Shown: positions 35,096 to 44,995, numbered from the stretch's first letter. The stretch is 64,000 nucleotides of DNA from Gymnodinialimonas ulvae (GCF_037543845.1 NZ_JBBIFX010000003.1:1-64000), one strand, 5' to 3'. Program-made: numbers and translations. The notes: generated from the sequence alone by a model not told the origin.

Positions 35096-37615
35096 CTAGC
35101 CATCGACGCGAATAACCGCGTTGTTCGGATCATATGGGCTGTCTTCGACCACCTCCGCGTCCCAAAGCGCGCGGAACATCCGCACCTTCAGCTTCGTGCC
35201 GACCTCCGCCAGATCCGGCCGCACATAGCCCATCCCGATCTGCTTGCCGAACGCCACCGAATAGCCGCCCGAGGTCAGCCGCCCGACCTTTTCGCCATCC
35301 GCCAAAAGCGCCTCACGCCCCCACGGGTCGGCATCCTCCGGCCCGTCGATCAGCAGCGTCACGCATTTCGACCGCACACCGGTCGCCACCATCGCATCCT
35401 TGCCGAGGAAATCCTTTTCCAGATCGACAAACCGGTCCAGCCCCGCCTCCAACGGCGTCGCATCCCGACCCAATTCCGTTCCGAACGCGCGGTACGACTT
35501 TTCCTGCCGGAGCCAATTCTGAGCGCGGCCACCCACCAGTTTCATCCCGTGCTTCTCACCGGCGGCAACCAGTTGATCCCACAGGTAAGTCTGCATCTCG
35601 ATCGGGTGATGCAATTCCCATCCCAACTCGCCGGTATAGGCCACCCGGATCGCGCGCACCGGGCACATACCCAGCTCGATGTCGCGCATCGACAACCACG
35701 GGAACCGCTTATTGCTCAACACGGTGCCTGCGTCCGCATCCTTCACCAATTCGTTCAAAACGTCCCGAGACTTCGGCCCCGCAATCGCGAAGACGCCCCA
35801 TTTCGTCGTGACATCTTCCTCATTGATCCGGCCGAACCGGTCCTCATTCGCCATGATTGCCTTGTAGAGGTAATCCTGATCGTAAGCGTGCCACGCCCCA
35901 GCGCTGACGAGGTAATAATCATCCTCCGCCACCCGCACGATGGTGTATTCTGTGCGTGTCGTCCCGGCCTCGGTCAGGGCGTAGGTCAGGTTGATCCGCC
36001 CCACCTTCGGCAGCTTGTTCGTCGTGAACCAATCCAGGAACGCCGTCGCACCAGGGCCGCTGATCCGGTGCTTCGCGAATGCCGTTGCGTCGATCAACCC
36101 GCATCCCTCGCGTATCGCCCCCGCTTCCGCCTTGGCATAATCCCACCATCCGCCGCGCCGGAACGACCGAGCCTCACGATCAAAGCTGTCCGGCGCATCA
36201 AGCGGCCCATAGTAATTCGGCCGCTCAAACCCGTTCACGCAGCCAAACTGCGCCCCTGCCGCTTTCTGCCGGTCATAGGCTGGCGCGGTCCGCAACGGAC
36301 GGCACGCCTCGCGCTCCTCATCCGGGTGGTGCAGCACATAAACGTGGTCGTAGCATTCCTCGTTCTTGCGCGCCGCATATTCGGTCGTCATCCAGTGCTG
36401 CCCGTAGCGCTTGGGATCGAGCGAGGCCATGTCGATCTCGGCCTCCCCCTCGACCATCATCTGCGCCAGGTAATATCCCGTGCCACCCGCCGCCGTGATG
36501 CCAAAGCTGAACCCCTCGGCCAACCACATATTCTCCAACCCCGGCGCAGGCCCCACCAGCGGATTGCCATCGGGCGTATAGCAGATCGGCCCGTTGAAAT
36601 CGTCCTTCAACCCGCTCTCCTCGCACGAGGGCACCCGGTGGATCATCGCCATGTACTGCTCTTCGATCCGCTCCAGATCGAGGGGGAAGAGATCCGCCCG
36701 GAAACTGTCCGGCACCCCATGTTCGAACACCGAAGGCGCGCCCTTCTCATAGACGCCCAAGATCCATCCGCCCCGCTCCTCGCGCACGTAGGACTGCGCA
36801 TCGGCATCGCGGATCACCGGATGCTCACCATTGCCCTCGCTCCGCCACTCCACCAGCGCCGGGTCCTGATCCATGACGACAAACTGATGCTCCACCGGGA
36901 TTGCGGGCATCTTGATGCCAAGCATCTTCGCCGTGCGCTGCACATGGTTGCCGCTCGCCGTCACCACATGCTCGGCAGTGATCACCTCGGTCTCGTCGGA
37001 CGGCACAAGGTTCCCGCCCTTCTCCACCATCTTCGTGACCGTCACCTCCCAAGCAGAGCCATTCCACTCAAAACCATCCGCCTGCCACTTGCGCACGATC
37101 TCCACCCCCCGCTGACGCGCGCCCTTGGCCATCGCCATCGTCACGTCCGCCGGGTTAATATAGCCGTCGGTATTGTGGTAAATCGCCCCCTTCAGATCTT
37201 CGGTCCGAATGAGCGGCCAACGCGCCTTGATCTGTTCCGGCGTCAACCATTCAAACGGCACCCCCACCGTCTCGGCAGTGGACGCATAGAGCATATATTC
37301 GTCCATCCGCTCCTGCGTCTGCGCCATCCGCAAATTGCCGACGACCGCGAAGCCTGCGTTCAGGCCCGTCTCCTGCTCCAGCGTCTTGTAGAATTTCACG
37401 GAGTAGTCGTGGATATGGGTTGTCGCGTAGGACATGTTGAACAGCGGCAGCAATCCCGCCGCGTGCCAGGTCGAGCCAGACGTCAATTCGTCCCGCTCCA
37501 AGAGCATAACATCGTCCCACCCGGCCTTCGCCAGATGATAGGCGATCGAGGTTCCGACGGCACCGCCGCCAACAACAAGGGCTTTGACTTGGGTCTTCAG
37601 GTCGGGGGTATTCAT
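35096..37615 (-). CDS. FAD-dependent dimethylglycine/sarcosine dehydrogenase-like protein with GcvT domain
   Basis: This 839-residue, two-domain enzyme begins with a DAO-type FAD domain with VGGGAVGTSIAYHLAKAG (G-x-G-x-x-G at about 16-21) and STWHAAGLL, whose histidine (51) is where related enzymes attach FAD covalently. The C-terminal half is a GcvT-like folate-binding domain (KHRISGPGATAFLDWFTTNK; YTGELGWELHHP; SGGYSVAFGKQIGMGYVRPD). Enzymes of this kind demethylate dimethylglycine or sarcosine and pass the methyl group to tetrahydrofolate. Methylated glycines come from choline and glycine betaine, common nutrients of marine roseobacters. It is a single gene here, so the exact substrate is open. 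Confidence 0.9.
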   Translation of the reverse strand: MNTPDLKTQVKALVVGGGAVGTSIAYHLAKAGWDDVMLLERDELTSGSTWHAAGLLPLFNMSYATTHIHDYSVKFYKTLEQETGLNAGFAVVGNLRMAQTQERMDEYMLYASTAETVGVPFEWLTPEQIKARWPLIRTEDLKGAIYHNTDGYINPADVTMAMAKGARQRGVEIVRKWQADGFEWNGSAWEVTVTKMVEKGGNLVPSDETEVITAEHVVTASGNHVQRTAKMLGIKMPAIPVEHQFVVMDQDPALVEWRSEGNGEHPVIRDADAQSYVREERGGWILGVYEKGAPSVFEHGVPDSFRADLFPLDLERIEEQYMAMIHRVPSCEESGLKDDFNGPICYTPDGNPLVGPAPGLENMWLAEGFSFGITAAGGTGYYLAQMMVEGEAEIDMASLDPKRYGQHWMTTEYAARKNEECYDHVYVLHHPDEEREACRPLRTAPAYDRQKAAGAQFGCVNGFERPNYYGPLDAPDSFDREARSFRRGGWWDYAKAEAGAIREGCGLIDATAFAKHRISGPGATAFLDWFTTNKLPKVGRINLTYALTEAGTTRTEYTIVRVAEDDYYLVSAGAWHAYDQDYLYKAIMANEDRFGRINEEDVTTKWGVFAIAGPKSRDVLNELVKDADAGTVLSNKRFPWLSMRDIELGMCPVRAIRVAYTGELGWELHHPIEMQTYLWDQLVAAGEKHGMKLVGGRAQNWLRQEKSYRAFGTELGRDATPLEAGLDRFVDLEKDFLGKDAMVATGVRSKCVTLLIDGPEDADPWGREALLADGEKVGRLTSGGYSVAFGKQIGMGYVRPDLAEVGTKLKVRMFRALWDAEVVEDSPYDPNNAVIRVDG

Positions 37616-37723
37616 CGGGAAGCTCCGGCAGATCTGGTCCGGATCATACCTGCCGCAAACGCGGGCACTGCGCCTTACCCACCCGACCGAAACGCGCGGA
37701 AAAGCGACATCAACAGCGGCCCG

Positions 37724-38278
37724 CTATCGACGCAGCACAAAGCGCAGACCGTTTGCCTCCGCTTCAACCTCAACAATCTGCCAATCCGCAAACCCCAGCG
37801 GCAGATCGCCAACGCTCTCTATTCGATCGAACAATCGCACAATTAACCGCTCCCACCCCGCCCGGTTCGCCTCACTTTCGGGCCGTCCGCCGCCGCCGTC
37901 ATATGCGAGGCGCTCGGCCTCGATGATCTCAACGCGCGCCACCGCAAGCCCGCCATCGCGCACCTCCCACGCATCCGGCTCGGCCGGTATTTCGACGCGC
38001 AACTCGATATCCGGGTAAGGAAAGCCTCCCGCACCAAAATTGAACCAGCGCCCATTACCGACAAGGATCACGCCCACCTCATCGGCCAAGGACAAATGCG
38101 AAAACCGCGCTCGCGGCAGCCGACCAACATGGGGATCTTCCGCCAAAGCCGCGCTGATCGCAGCCTCCAGGTCCCCATGGCTGACCCGAACCTCCAGTTC
38201 AGAGGGCGCACGCAAGAACCAGACCACCACCGCACCGATCAATGCGATTGCAAAAAAGCCTGCGATGAATTTCAACAC
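37724..38278 (-). CDS. membrane-anchored hypothetical protein
   Basis: This protein of about 184 residues probably starts at GTG 38278, preceded by AGGGAGA, and has one N-terminal transmembrane helix (FIAGFFAIALIGAVVVWFL) followed by a soluble domain of about 155 residues, presumably periplasmic. An in-frame ATG upstream lacks such a ribosome-binding site. No domain recognised. It is downstream of the decayed lipase on the opposite strand. Confidence 0.65.
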   Translation of the reverse strand: MLKFIAGFFAIALIGAVVVWFLRAPSELEVRVSHGDLEAAISAALAEDPHVGRLPRARFSHLSLADEVGVILVGNGRWFNFGAGGFPYPDIELRVEIPAEPDAWEVRDGGLAVARVEIIEAERLAYDGGGGRPESEANRAGWERLIVRLFDRIESVGDLPLGFADWQIVEVEAEANGLRFVLRR

Positions 38279-38418
38279 GATCTCTCCCTGCGCAAAGCAT
38301 GCCATGCGGCCAAACGACCGGCATCTCGCACGATGCAGACTAAGCCACCCCACCCATACCAAAACCCGCCAATACCATTAGATGGCCCCACCCCCAACGC
38401 GCCAAACGCGAACCTTTG

Positions 38419-38920
38419 GGTACTGACACATCGAGCCGCCTCGAGCATTTCGGCGAAACCAACACCGCACCGACGGGCACCAAGCGCGTGTTCAACCGCT
38501 ACAAGGCTGAATGCGTCTGAGTGAAGGACGGCACCCTCGTGATACCCGGCCGCGACGGCTGGACGGATCAATCCAAACTCAACCTCAACCTCAACATCAA
38601 ACGCGTGAAAGCCAAGCGGCGCGCCTTCAACGCCATGCGCTCTTCATCAAATCGCAAATCAAAAGGATGCAAGTCGGACGACACATCGCCGGCGTCGTGG
38701 ATCAGTCTTTGGGCGGGGCATCGGCGCGAATCCTCGCGGCACATTTCAGCGTCCCCGCCATCACAATCGGCGCGCCCCGGTCTATTTCGGCTACGGCAAA
38801 GCCAAAGGCGCGCTGCGCACGCTCAACATCCTCTACCATGGTGACAAGCTCATCGTCCTGGCACCAATCACCACCTCAGGCGGCGGAGGTCTGGAGCCTG
38901 TGCACAAAGTCCCCCGCCAA
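38419..38920 (+). pseudogene. decayed lipase (class 3, alpha/beta-hydrolase) gene
   Basis: Three frames of the same strand together spell a lipase. Frame 1 (38419-38640) reads HFGETNTAPTGTKRVFNRYK, a TGA at 38518-38520, then VKDGTLVIPGRDGWTDQSKL. Frame 2 (about 38640-38790) reads IKSQIKRMQVGRHIAGVVDQ then SLGGASARILAAHFSVPAI, which contains a relic of the GHSLGG nucleophile elbow with H changed to Q/D context. Frame 3 (about 38780-38890) reads VYFGYGKAKGALRTLNILYH then GDKLIVLAP. At least two frameshifts and one stop show loss of function. The sequence between 38279 and 38972 holds nothing else that I can see. Confidence 0.6.
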
Positions 38921-38972
38921 TGCAGCGGGAGGGGCGAGGCCGGCAGGTCAACGTCTTCCCCGCTCGTCCCCA

Positions 38973-39389
38973 TCAACACTGAAACGCATAGGTGAACGTC
39001 AGCACATCCTGCACATATTGCCCGGTTCCGAAACAGCCGTTGCGCACCTCTCGCGTGCCATAAAGCGTCACGCTGGTCTGGTTCGGCCCGACCGGGCCCG
39101 CGACCTCGTACATCAGCGGCTGACCCGGGCAGGACGAAGAAAACACCTGCGCCACGCCGGAATAATATCCGCCCTGATTGCGGCCGTTGAACAACATCGT
39201 GCCGTTTTGCACACCCGCCGCCGCCAACGCGCCGCGCGGGTTCTCATAATGAAAGGCCCGCCCCTCGCCATAGGCCGACAGCCGCATCAACGATCCGTTG
39301 TGCCACCAGCAGCTATCAGCAGCCGCCATCGTTGGCGCAAGGGTGGCAAGGGCGGCCAAACCGGCCAGATTGGTTCTCGCAAATGTCAT
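38973..39389 (-). CDS. secreted hypothetical protein
   Basis: This 138-residue protein has a Sec signal peptide (MTFARTNLAGLAALATLAP, cleavage near AAA-D) and a mature domain with four cysteines (DSCWWHNG, SSSCPGQ, RNGCFGTG and a C-terminal cysteine as the last residue), consistent with two disulfides. The WWHNGSLMRL, GTMLFNGRNQGGYYSGVAQVF pattern suggests a small beta-rich periplasmic or surface domain. I do not recognise the family. Confidence 0.65.
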   Translation of the reverse strand: MTFARTNLAGLAALATLAPTMAAADSCWWHNGSLMRLSAYGEGRAFHYENPRGALAAAGVQNGTMLFNGRNQGGYYSGVAQVFSSSCPGQPLMYEVAGPVGPNQTSVTLYGTREVRNGCFGTGQYVQDVLTFTYAFQC

Positions 39390-39469
39390 CTGTCAAAGCT
39401 CCCGAATGAAATGAATGGCCCAAGCCTGCCATCCAACGCACGGCAGGTGTAGTCGGGATTTCCCGCCGC

Positions 39470-40393
39470 CTATTCCACACTCCGCCGGACCAGAACCATC
39501 ACCGACCACAGCAACAGCACCGGCAACACCAACACCCGCAGTACGAAAACCCCGATGATCGTCAAGGTGGCCGAAAACAGTGTATCCGCCTCGCGCGTGA
39601 ACACCGCCGCCGCCTCGACATAGCCCTGCACGCTGTCCCGCGCGCCGGTGATCGCCGACAGGAAGCCCGAAATCATGCCCTCCTCGCCCTCCGCCACCCC
39701 CAGCAACTCCGCCTCTCCCGCCCCGATCAGGACCCGCGCCTCACCCGCAACGGCGTCCAGCTCCGCCATCGCCGCGTCCCATTGCACCCGCGTCGCGACC
39801 TCCCCCAACCAAACACCTCCCGCAAAGACCAACGGCAACACCAGCCCCAGCGCCGCGCCCAAACGCACCGCCCGAAGACTCGCCCGCGCCGCCGACCCGC
39901 TCGCGAAGCCGAAGCCGATTAACCCGATACCCAATAAGATCAACCCAACGGCCGCCACCGGCTGCAAACCCACGCTCGCCAACGCCGCCCCCGCGGCGAC
40001 TGCAAAGACCACATCGGCAACCCGCTCCACCGTGTCGTCCACCGGCTCCAACACCTTCAAAGGCTGCAAACTCGCCTGCGCCCCGATGGAGGCCCCGACC
40101 TCCACTTCCTGCGCCGCCGACAGCGCCGCGTTGATCGCGCGCAAGCTCACGTAGACCCCCGCCGTGACCACCGCGATCTCTTCGGCGGCATCAACCGCAG
40201 GCGGCAAGGCCGGGTTCACCCCGCCCCCGCGCAGCAAATCCCAGCCGCCAACGGCAAGGCACACCAATCCAACAAGCGCGAAAACCACCCCGCGCAGGCC
40301 CGGCACATGCCCGCGCCGCGCGCCCTCACGCCGCTCGCCCTGCAAAACCGGGCGCTCCGGCCCGCGCAAGGGCGGCTCCGCCCGCCCGCTCAC
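39470..40393 (-). CDS. polytopic membrane protein of unknown function
   Basis: This 307-residue protein has about five to six hydrophobic segments: one near residue 40 (VVFALVGLVCLAVGGWDLL), two in the middle (VVFAVAAGAALASVGLQPVA; VGLILLGIGLIGFGF), one near 190 and a C-terminal pair (LFSATLTIIGVFVLRVLVLP). A soluble loop of about 90 residues separates the last two groups. The start overlaps the end of the 2-hydroxyacid dehydrogenase gene by 4 bp, so they are co-expressed. No family recognised. Confidence 0.7.
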   Translation of the reverse strand: MSGRAEPPLRGPERPVLQGERREGARRGHVPGLRGVVFALVGLVCLAVGGWDLLRGGGVNPALPPAVDAAEEIAVVTAGVYVSLRAINAALSAAQEVEVGASIGAQASLQPLKVLEPVDDTVERVADVVFAVAAGAALASVGLQPVAAVGLILLGIGLIGFGFASGSAARASLRAVRLGAALGLVLPLVFAGGVWLGEVATRVQWDAAMAELDAVAGEARVLIGAGEAELLGVAEGEEGMISGFLSAITGARDSVQGYVEAAAVFTREADTLFSATLTIIGVFVLRVLVLPVLLLWSVMVLVRRSVE

Positions 40394-41376
40394 AACATGC
40401 TCGGCACAACCAGATCCGGCGGCCGGTGCCCATCCGCAAAGGTCTTGATATTGATCAAAACCTTCTCACCCATCTCGATCCGCCCCTCGCGCGTCGACGA
40501 TCCCATATGCGGCAACAACACCACGTTCTGCAGATCCCTCAGACGCGGGTTCACCTCGCGCCCTTTCTCGAACACATCCAACCCCGCGCCCGCGATCTCT
40601 CCCGCGCGCAACATCCGGGTCAGCGCGTTTTCGTCGATCACCTCGCCCCGCGACGTGTTCACAATCACCGCGTCGGGCTTCATCAACTTCAACCGCCGCG
40701 CATTCATCAAATGAAACGTCGACGGCGTATGAGGGCAATTCACGCTGATCACATCCATCCGCGCGATCATCTGATCGAGGCTCTCCCAATAGGTTGCCTG
40801 CACCTCCGCCTCGGTGTCGGCGTGAAGCTTGCGGCGGTTGTGGTAATGCACCTGCATCCCGAACGCGCCCGCGCGCCGCGCCACGGCCTGCCCGATCCGG
40901 CCCATGCCCAGAATGCCCAACCGCTTGCCCGCGATCCGGCCCCCCATGAACGCCGTCGGCGACCAGCCTTCCCAATTTCCGGCCTGCATCACACCCATGC
41001 CCTCCGGCACGCGGCGCAGCACGCTCAGCATCAGGGCCATCACCATATCCGCCGTGTCATCGGTCATCACACCGGGCGTATTGCTGACCAGAACACCCCG
41101 CTGCCGCGCGGTGGAGACGTCGATATGATCGACCCCTGCCCCGAAATTCGCGATCAGCTTCAGCCGGTCCCCCGCCTGCCCCAACATGCCGCCGTCGATC
41201 CGGTCAGCAATGCACGGAACCAGAACATCCGCGCGCCCCATCGCCGCGACCAGATCCTCCCGACTCATCGGGCGATCGTCTTCGCGCAATTCCACGTCGA
41301 ACAATTCGCTCATCCGCGTCTCGACTGCCTCCGGCAACCGTCGCGTAACAACAACACTTAACCGCTCACCTGCCAT
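40390..41376 (-). CDS. D-2-hydroxyacid dehydrogenase (glyoxylate/hydroxypyruvate reductase type)
   Basis: This protein of about 328 residues starts at ATG 41376. It has the two-domain D-isomer dehydrogenase fold: the NAD(P)-binding motif GKRLGILGMGRIGQAVARRA (about 149-168), the catalytic arginine in VNTSRGEVID, and the catalytic histidine in LLPHMGSSTREGR near 293. The FGAGVDHIDV stretch is typical of the glyoxylate/hydroxypyruvate reductase (GyaR-like) branch. A role in serine-cycle or glycerate metabolism is likely, but lactate or formate relatives are not excluded. Coupled to the downstream membrane-protein gene. Confidence 0.88.
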   Translation of the reverse strand: MAGERLSVVVTRRLPEAVETRMSELFDVELREDDRPMSREDLVAAMGRADVLVPCIADRIDGGMLGQAGDRLKLIANFGAGVDHIDVSTARQRGVLVSNTPGVMTDDTADMVMALMLSVLRRVPEGMGVMQAGNWEGWSPTAFMGGRIAGKRLGILGMGRIGQAVARRAGAFGMQVHYHNRRKLHADTEAEVQATYWESLDQMIARMDVISVNCPHTPSTFHLMNARRLKLMKPDAVIVNTSRGEVIDENALTRMLRAGEIAGAGLDVFEKGREVNPRLRDLQNVVLLPHMGSSTREGRIEMGEKVLINIKTFADGHRPPDLVVPSML

Positions 41377-41507
41377 GCCCTGTCTCCGAACGCTTGGTTT
41401 TGGCCCTCTGTCGTGACACTCTCCTATCGTCACCGGTGGCGCAAGATCACTGGGACGATTGAGGATACGTCTGACCCTGCGGGGTCATCGGAACGAAGGC
41501 AGGACAC

Positions 41508-42059
41508 ATGCGCAACGCCATTGCAGGCTTTGTCACACTTTGCTTTTGCGCGCTTGCGCTGGCCCCCTCCCCTACCCTTGCTCAGACCGAGGCCGTACTG
41601 GCGTCCACCGAGGCAACATCCGCCCCCGAACGCGTCGGTCCCGTCACCGGCTTCGCGATCCCGCGCTACGTCTCGATGCGCGCCTCCGAGGGCAACGCCC
41701 GGCGCGGCCCCTCACGGTCGCACCGCATCGACTGGGTTTTCACCCGTCGCCACATGCCGATGATGATCGTCGCCGAACATGGCCATTGGCGCCGCGTGGT
41801 TGATCGCGACGGCGCGGGCGGCTGGATGCATTACTCCCTTCTGTCCGGCGAACGCTCCGCAATTGTCGAAGAAGACATGCTGCCGCTCTACGCGCGCCCC
41901 GACACCGCCTCACTGGTCCGCGCCCATGCCGAACTGGGCGTCACCGGACGGCTGCGCGAATGCCAACCCGATTGGTGCCTGATGGAGGTCGGCGGTTACC
42001 GCGGCTGGGTCCAGACGGCTGCCATCTGGGGCGTCGACGCGGATGAAAGTTTCGACTAG
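41508..42059 (+). CDS. secreted protein with bacterial SH3 domains (DUF1058-like)
   Basis: This 183-residue protein has a Sec signal peptide (MRNAIAGFVTLCFCALALAP, cleavage near TLA-Q) and an SH3-like region. YVSMRASEGNARRGPSRSHR is the typical start of a bacterial SH3 module; GHWRRVVDRDGAGGWMHYSL and YRGWVQTAAIWG mark the repeat ends. Such domains bind peptides or cell wall in the periplasm. GGCAGGA precedes the ATG. The gene stands alone and converges with the M3 peptidase. Confidence 0.82.
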   Translation: MRNAIAGFVTLCFCALALAPSPTLAQTEAVLASTEATSAPERVGPVTGFAIPRYVSMRASEGNARRGPSRSHRIDWVFTRRHMPMMIVAEHGHWRRVVDRDGAGGWMHYSLLSGERSAIVEEDMLPLYARPDTASLVRAHAELGVTGRLRECQPDWCLMEVGGYRGWVQTAAIWGVDADESFD

Positions 42060-42074
42060 CGCGCGCTCCGCGCC

Positions 42075-44093
42075 CTATGCGGCGTCGCCCAGACCACGCC
42101 CCTTAAGCAACGCCTCAACACCCGGCATCCGGCCGCGGAACGCGGTGTAAAGCACATCCGCCTCCTGGCTCCCGCCAGCCGAAAGAATGTGTGTTTCCAA
42201 CGCCTTGGCCATTTCTGGATCGAACGGACCACCGGCCTGTTCAAAGGCCTCGAACGCATCCGCATCCATCACTTCGGACCACATGTAACTATAATATCCG
42301 CTGGAATATCCGTCGCCCGCGAAGACATGGGCGAATTGCGGCGTGCGATGCCGCATCTCGATTGCATGCGGCATTCCAATCCGCTCCAACGTTTTCTCCT
42401 GCGATTCCATTGGGTTACCTGTAGCGTCGCCATCATGGAAATCCAAGTCGACCAGCGCCGAGGCGACATATTCCACCGTCGAAAAGCCCATGTCATAGGT
42501 CTGCGCCGCCAGAAGCCGCTCCAGCAGGTCCTTCGGCATCGCCTCGCCCGTTTCCACATGTGTCGCATATTTCTCAAGAACTTCAGGCACTTCCAGCCAA
42601 TGCTCATAAAGCTGGCTCGGCAATTCCACAAAGTCGCGCGCCACCGATGTCCCCGAAATCGACCCATAGGTCACATCGCTCAACATCTGGTGCAGCGCAT
42701 GACCGAACTCGTGAAACAGCGTCCTGGCATCGTCATACGACAACAAACTCGGCGCACCCTTAGCAAAGTTGCACACGTTCACAACAATCGGCCGCGTCTC
42801 CCCGCCCAACTTCTTCTGCGACCGCATCGCCGAGCACCAAGCGCCCGACCGCTTCGACCCGCGCGCGAAGTAATCTCCAATGAAAACAGCGACATGTTTA
42901 CCGTCTCGCGTCACCTCCCAGGCCCGCGCATCAGCGTGGTAAAGCGGAACATCCAGTGGTTTGAATTCCAACCCGAACAGCCGGTTCGCGCAATCAAACG
43001 CCGCAGCGATCATCGCCTCAAGCGACAGATACGGCTTCAACTCGGCCTCATCCAGATCATGCTCCGCCTTGCGCCGCTTCTCCGAATAATACCGCCAATC
43101 CCAAGGCTCCAGCGGTCCGTTGACGCCATCTTCGGCCATCATCGCGGCCAGCTTTTCGGCATCCGCCTCGGCCTGACGCTTGGCCGGCGCCCAGACCGCC
43201 ATCAGCAATTCACGCACGTTATCCGCCGATCCTGCCATCTCGGTTTCAAGCTTGAATGCCGCAAAGTCCTTGTATCCCAGCAACTTGGCACGCTCATCGC
43301 GCAATGCCAAAGTCTCCGCGGCGATGTCGCGATTGTCGGTCTCGCCGCCGTTTGCCCCCCGCGCGGCCCAGGCCTCGTAAGCCTGCTCGCGCAAATCCCG
43401 GCGCGGCGAAAACTGCAAGAACGGCACGATCAACGACCGCGACAGCGTCACAACCGGCCCGCCTGCACCCACCTCTTCCCCCGCCGCCCGCGCGGCATCC
43501 ACGACGAAGTCCGGCAAGCCCACCAGATCCGCTTCCTCCAACGCCATGAACCAACTGCGTTCGTCGGCCAGAAGGTTCTGCGTGAACGCCGTGCCAAGCG
43601 TCGACAACCGCGCCATCACCTCGGTCAACCGGTCGCGCGCGCCCCCTTCCAACCCGGCCCCGGCCCGCACGAACCCACGCCGCGTCAGTTCAAGAACGCG
43701 CATCTGTTCATCGCTTAACCCAAGCGCATCACGCCGCGACCAAAGGTCTTCAATCCGCGCGAACAGTTTTGCGTTGTTGGAAATTTCCGACGACAGCGCC
43801 GACAACTTCGGCGCAAAGTCCCGCTGCAGCGCTTCACGCGCAGGGTTCGAATCCGATCCGGCAAGATTATAGAAAACCCCTGCCACACGCTCCAAGAGCG
43901 CGTCCGACAACTCCAGCGCTTCGATGGTATTCGCAAAGCTCGGCGCATCCGGGTTTTCGGCAATCTCGATCACGCCACGGCGGGCCTCGGAAATCGCCTC
44001 GTCCATCGCGGGCGCAAAATCCGCGTCGGTGATCTGCGCAAACGGCGGCATCTCAAACGGCGTCGTCCAGGGCTCAAGCAAGTGGTTGGTCAT
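42075..44093 (-). CDS. M3 family metallopeptidase (oligopeptidase A / Dcp type)
   Basis: This protein of about 672 residues starts at ATG 44093. The zinc-binding HExxH is visible in LFHEFGHALHQML (residues about 460-472), and the third ligand glutamate lies in the following helix. Other family stretches are PFAQITDADFAPAMDEAISE near the start and YSSGYYSYMWSEVMDADAF near the end. No signal peptide, so it is cytoplasmic, where it should degrade oligopeptides including cleaved signal peptides. Monocistronic. Confidence 0.93.
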   Translation of the reverse strand: MTNHLLEPWTTPFEMPPFAQITDADFAPAMDEAISEARRGVIEIAENPDAPSFANTIEALELSDALLERVAGVFYNLAGSDSNPAREALQRDFAPKLSALSSEISNNAKLFARIEDLWSRRDALGLSDEQMRVLELTRRGFVRAGAGLEGGARDRLTEVMARLSTLGTAFTQNLLADERSWFMALEEADLVGLPDFVVDAARAAGEEVGAGGPVVTLSRSLIVPFLQFSPRRDLREQAYEAWAARGANGGETDNRDIAAETLALRDERAKLLGYKDFAAFKLETEMAGSADNVRELLMAVWAPAKRQAEADAEKLAAMMAEDGVNGPLEPWDWRYYSEKRRKAEHDLDEAELKPYLSLEAMIAAAFDCANRLFGLEFKPLDVPLYHADARAWEVTRDGKHVAVFIGDYFARGSKRSGAWCSAMRSQKKLGGETRPIVVNVCNFAKGAPSLLSYDDARTLFHEFGHALHQMLSDVTYGSISGTSVARDFVELPSQLYEHWLEVPEVLEKYATHVETGEAMPKDLLERLLAAQTYDMGFSTVEYVASALVDLDFHDGDATGNPMESQEKTLERIGMPHAIEMRHRTPQFAHVFAGDGYSSGYYSYMWSEVMDADAFEAFEQAGGPFDPEMAKALETHILSAGGSQEADVLYTAFRGRMPGVEALLKGRGLGDAA

Positions 44094-44140
44094 CGGCAAA
44101 TCTCCTTTGCACTTCACATAGGTCAGTCACGGCGCGCCAA

Positions 44141-44197
44141 CACCCCCTTCCTTGTTTCAAAAATACTCGAAAAAGCGCAGCCACGGGGTGCCCCCAC
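44141..44197. repeat. dispersed hairpin + GAGTATTTTT element, intergenic copy
   Basis: Read on the minus strand, a GGGGGCACCCC-type inverted repeat is followed by cgagtatttttgaaacaa and ggaagggggtgtt. The core sits at about 44154-44170. It lies between the permease and peptidase genes, both minus strand, and is the most divergent of the four copies. Confidence 0.55.
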
Positions 44198-44995
44198 TCA
44201 CCGCTGCTCGCCCTGCCGCAACCGCACCTCCAACCGCCGCAGCAGAAGCGACAAGCTCACCGTCATCGTCAGATAGATCAACGCCACAACGTTGTACGTC
44301 TCGAAATATCGGAAATTCGACGCCGCAATGACCTTGCCCAATTGCGTCACGTCCAACACCCCAAGCACCGAAACAAGCGAGGAATCCTTGACCATCGCCA
44401 CGAAATCATTGCCCAACGGCGGCAGGATCGTCCGGATCGCCTGCGGAAAGACGATGTGCCGGAACCGGTTCCAACGGCTCAATCCCAACGCGTCCGCCGC
44501 CTCCAATTGCCCCTTGTCCACCGATTGCAGGCCCGCACGGAAGACCTCGGCAATGAACGCGGAATACCCGATCGCCAGCGCGATGATTGCCCGCCAGAGA
44601 AGCGGGAAATCACGGGTGCGGATCGGATCGACGCCGATCCCCTCGGCGGCCCAATTGTACGCAGCGACCAACGCTGGCGCGAAGACAAAGGCCACGTAAA
44701 GGAGCAGCACGATGATCGGCACACCCCGCACGATCTCGATGTAGAACCGCGCGGTCTGCCGCAAGACAAGGCTGCGGGACAGGCTCATCAACGCAAGGCC
44801 CATGCCCATCAGCGACGCCATGGAAAAACCCACAAGCGTCACCATCACCGTAATGCCCACGCCCCGGCGCAGGGTCACCACAAGCTGTCCATAGATCGGA
44901 TCGCCCCACATCCGCCAAAAGGCAAACGCCCCCAAAGCGGCCAGCGCGACAAGCCACCAAGGGAAATCCTTGTCCTGCGGTGTCGGGGAGATCAT
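44198..44995 (-). CDS. polar amino-acid ABC transporter permease
   Basis: This 265-residue permease of the HisM/GlnP family has about five transmembrane helices. The EAA loop, EAADALGLSRWNRFRHIVFP (about 180-199), is the ATPase contact site. The phrase FYIEIVRGVPIIVLLLYVAF is typical of the family. It follows the substrate-binding-protein gene on the same strand, 39 bp away. No ATP-binding protein lies next to it, so the transporter depends on an ATPase encoded elsewhere. Confidence 0.92.
   Translation of the reverse strand: MISPTPQDKDFPWWLVALAALGAFAFWRMWGDPIYGQLVVTLRRGVGITVMVTLVGFSMASLMGMGLALMSLSRSLVLRQTARFYIEIVRGVPIIVLLLYVAFVFAPALVAAYNWAAEGIGVDPIRTRDFPLLWRAIIALAIGYSAFIAEVFRAGLQSVDKGQLEAADALGLSRWNRFRHIVFPQAIRTILPPLGNDFVAMVKDSSLVSVLGVLDVTQLGKVIAASNFRYFETYNVVALIYLTMTVSLSLLLRRLEVRLRQGEQR

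Noticed and set aside
35033..37846. 937-residue open frame opposite the dehydrogenase at 35096-37615
   Set aside because: Same shadow effect; no domain, and the opposite-strand gene has complete motifs.
43840..43870. tRNA T-loop-like ggttcgaatccg
   Set aside because: It lies inside the M3 peptidase coding sequence, and no acceptor or anticodon stem can be built around it.
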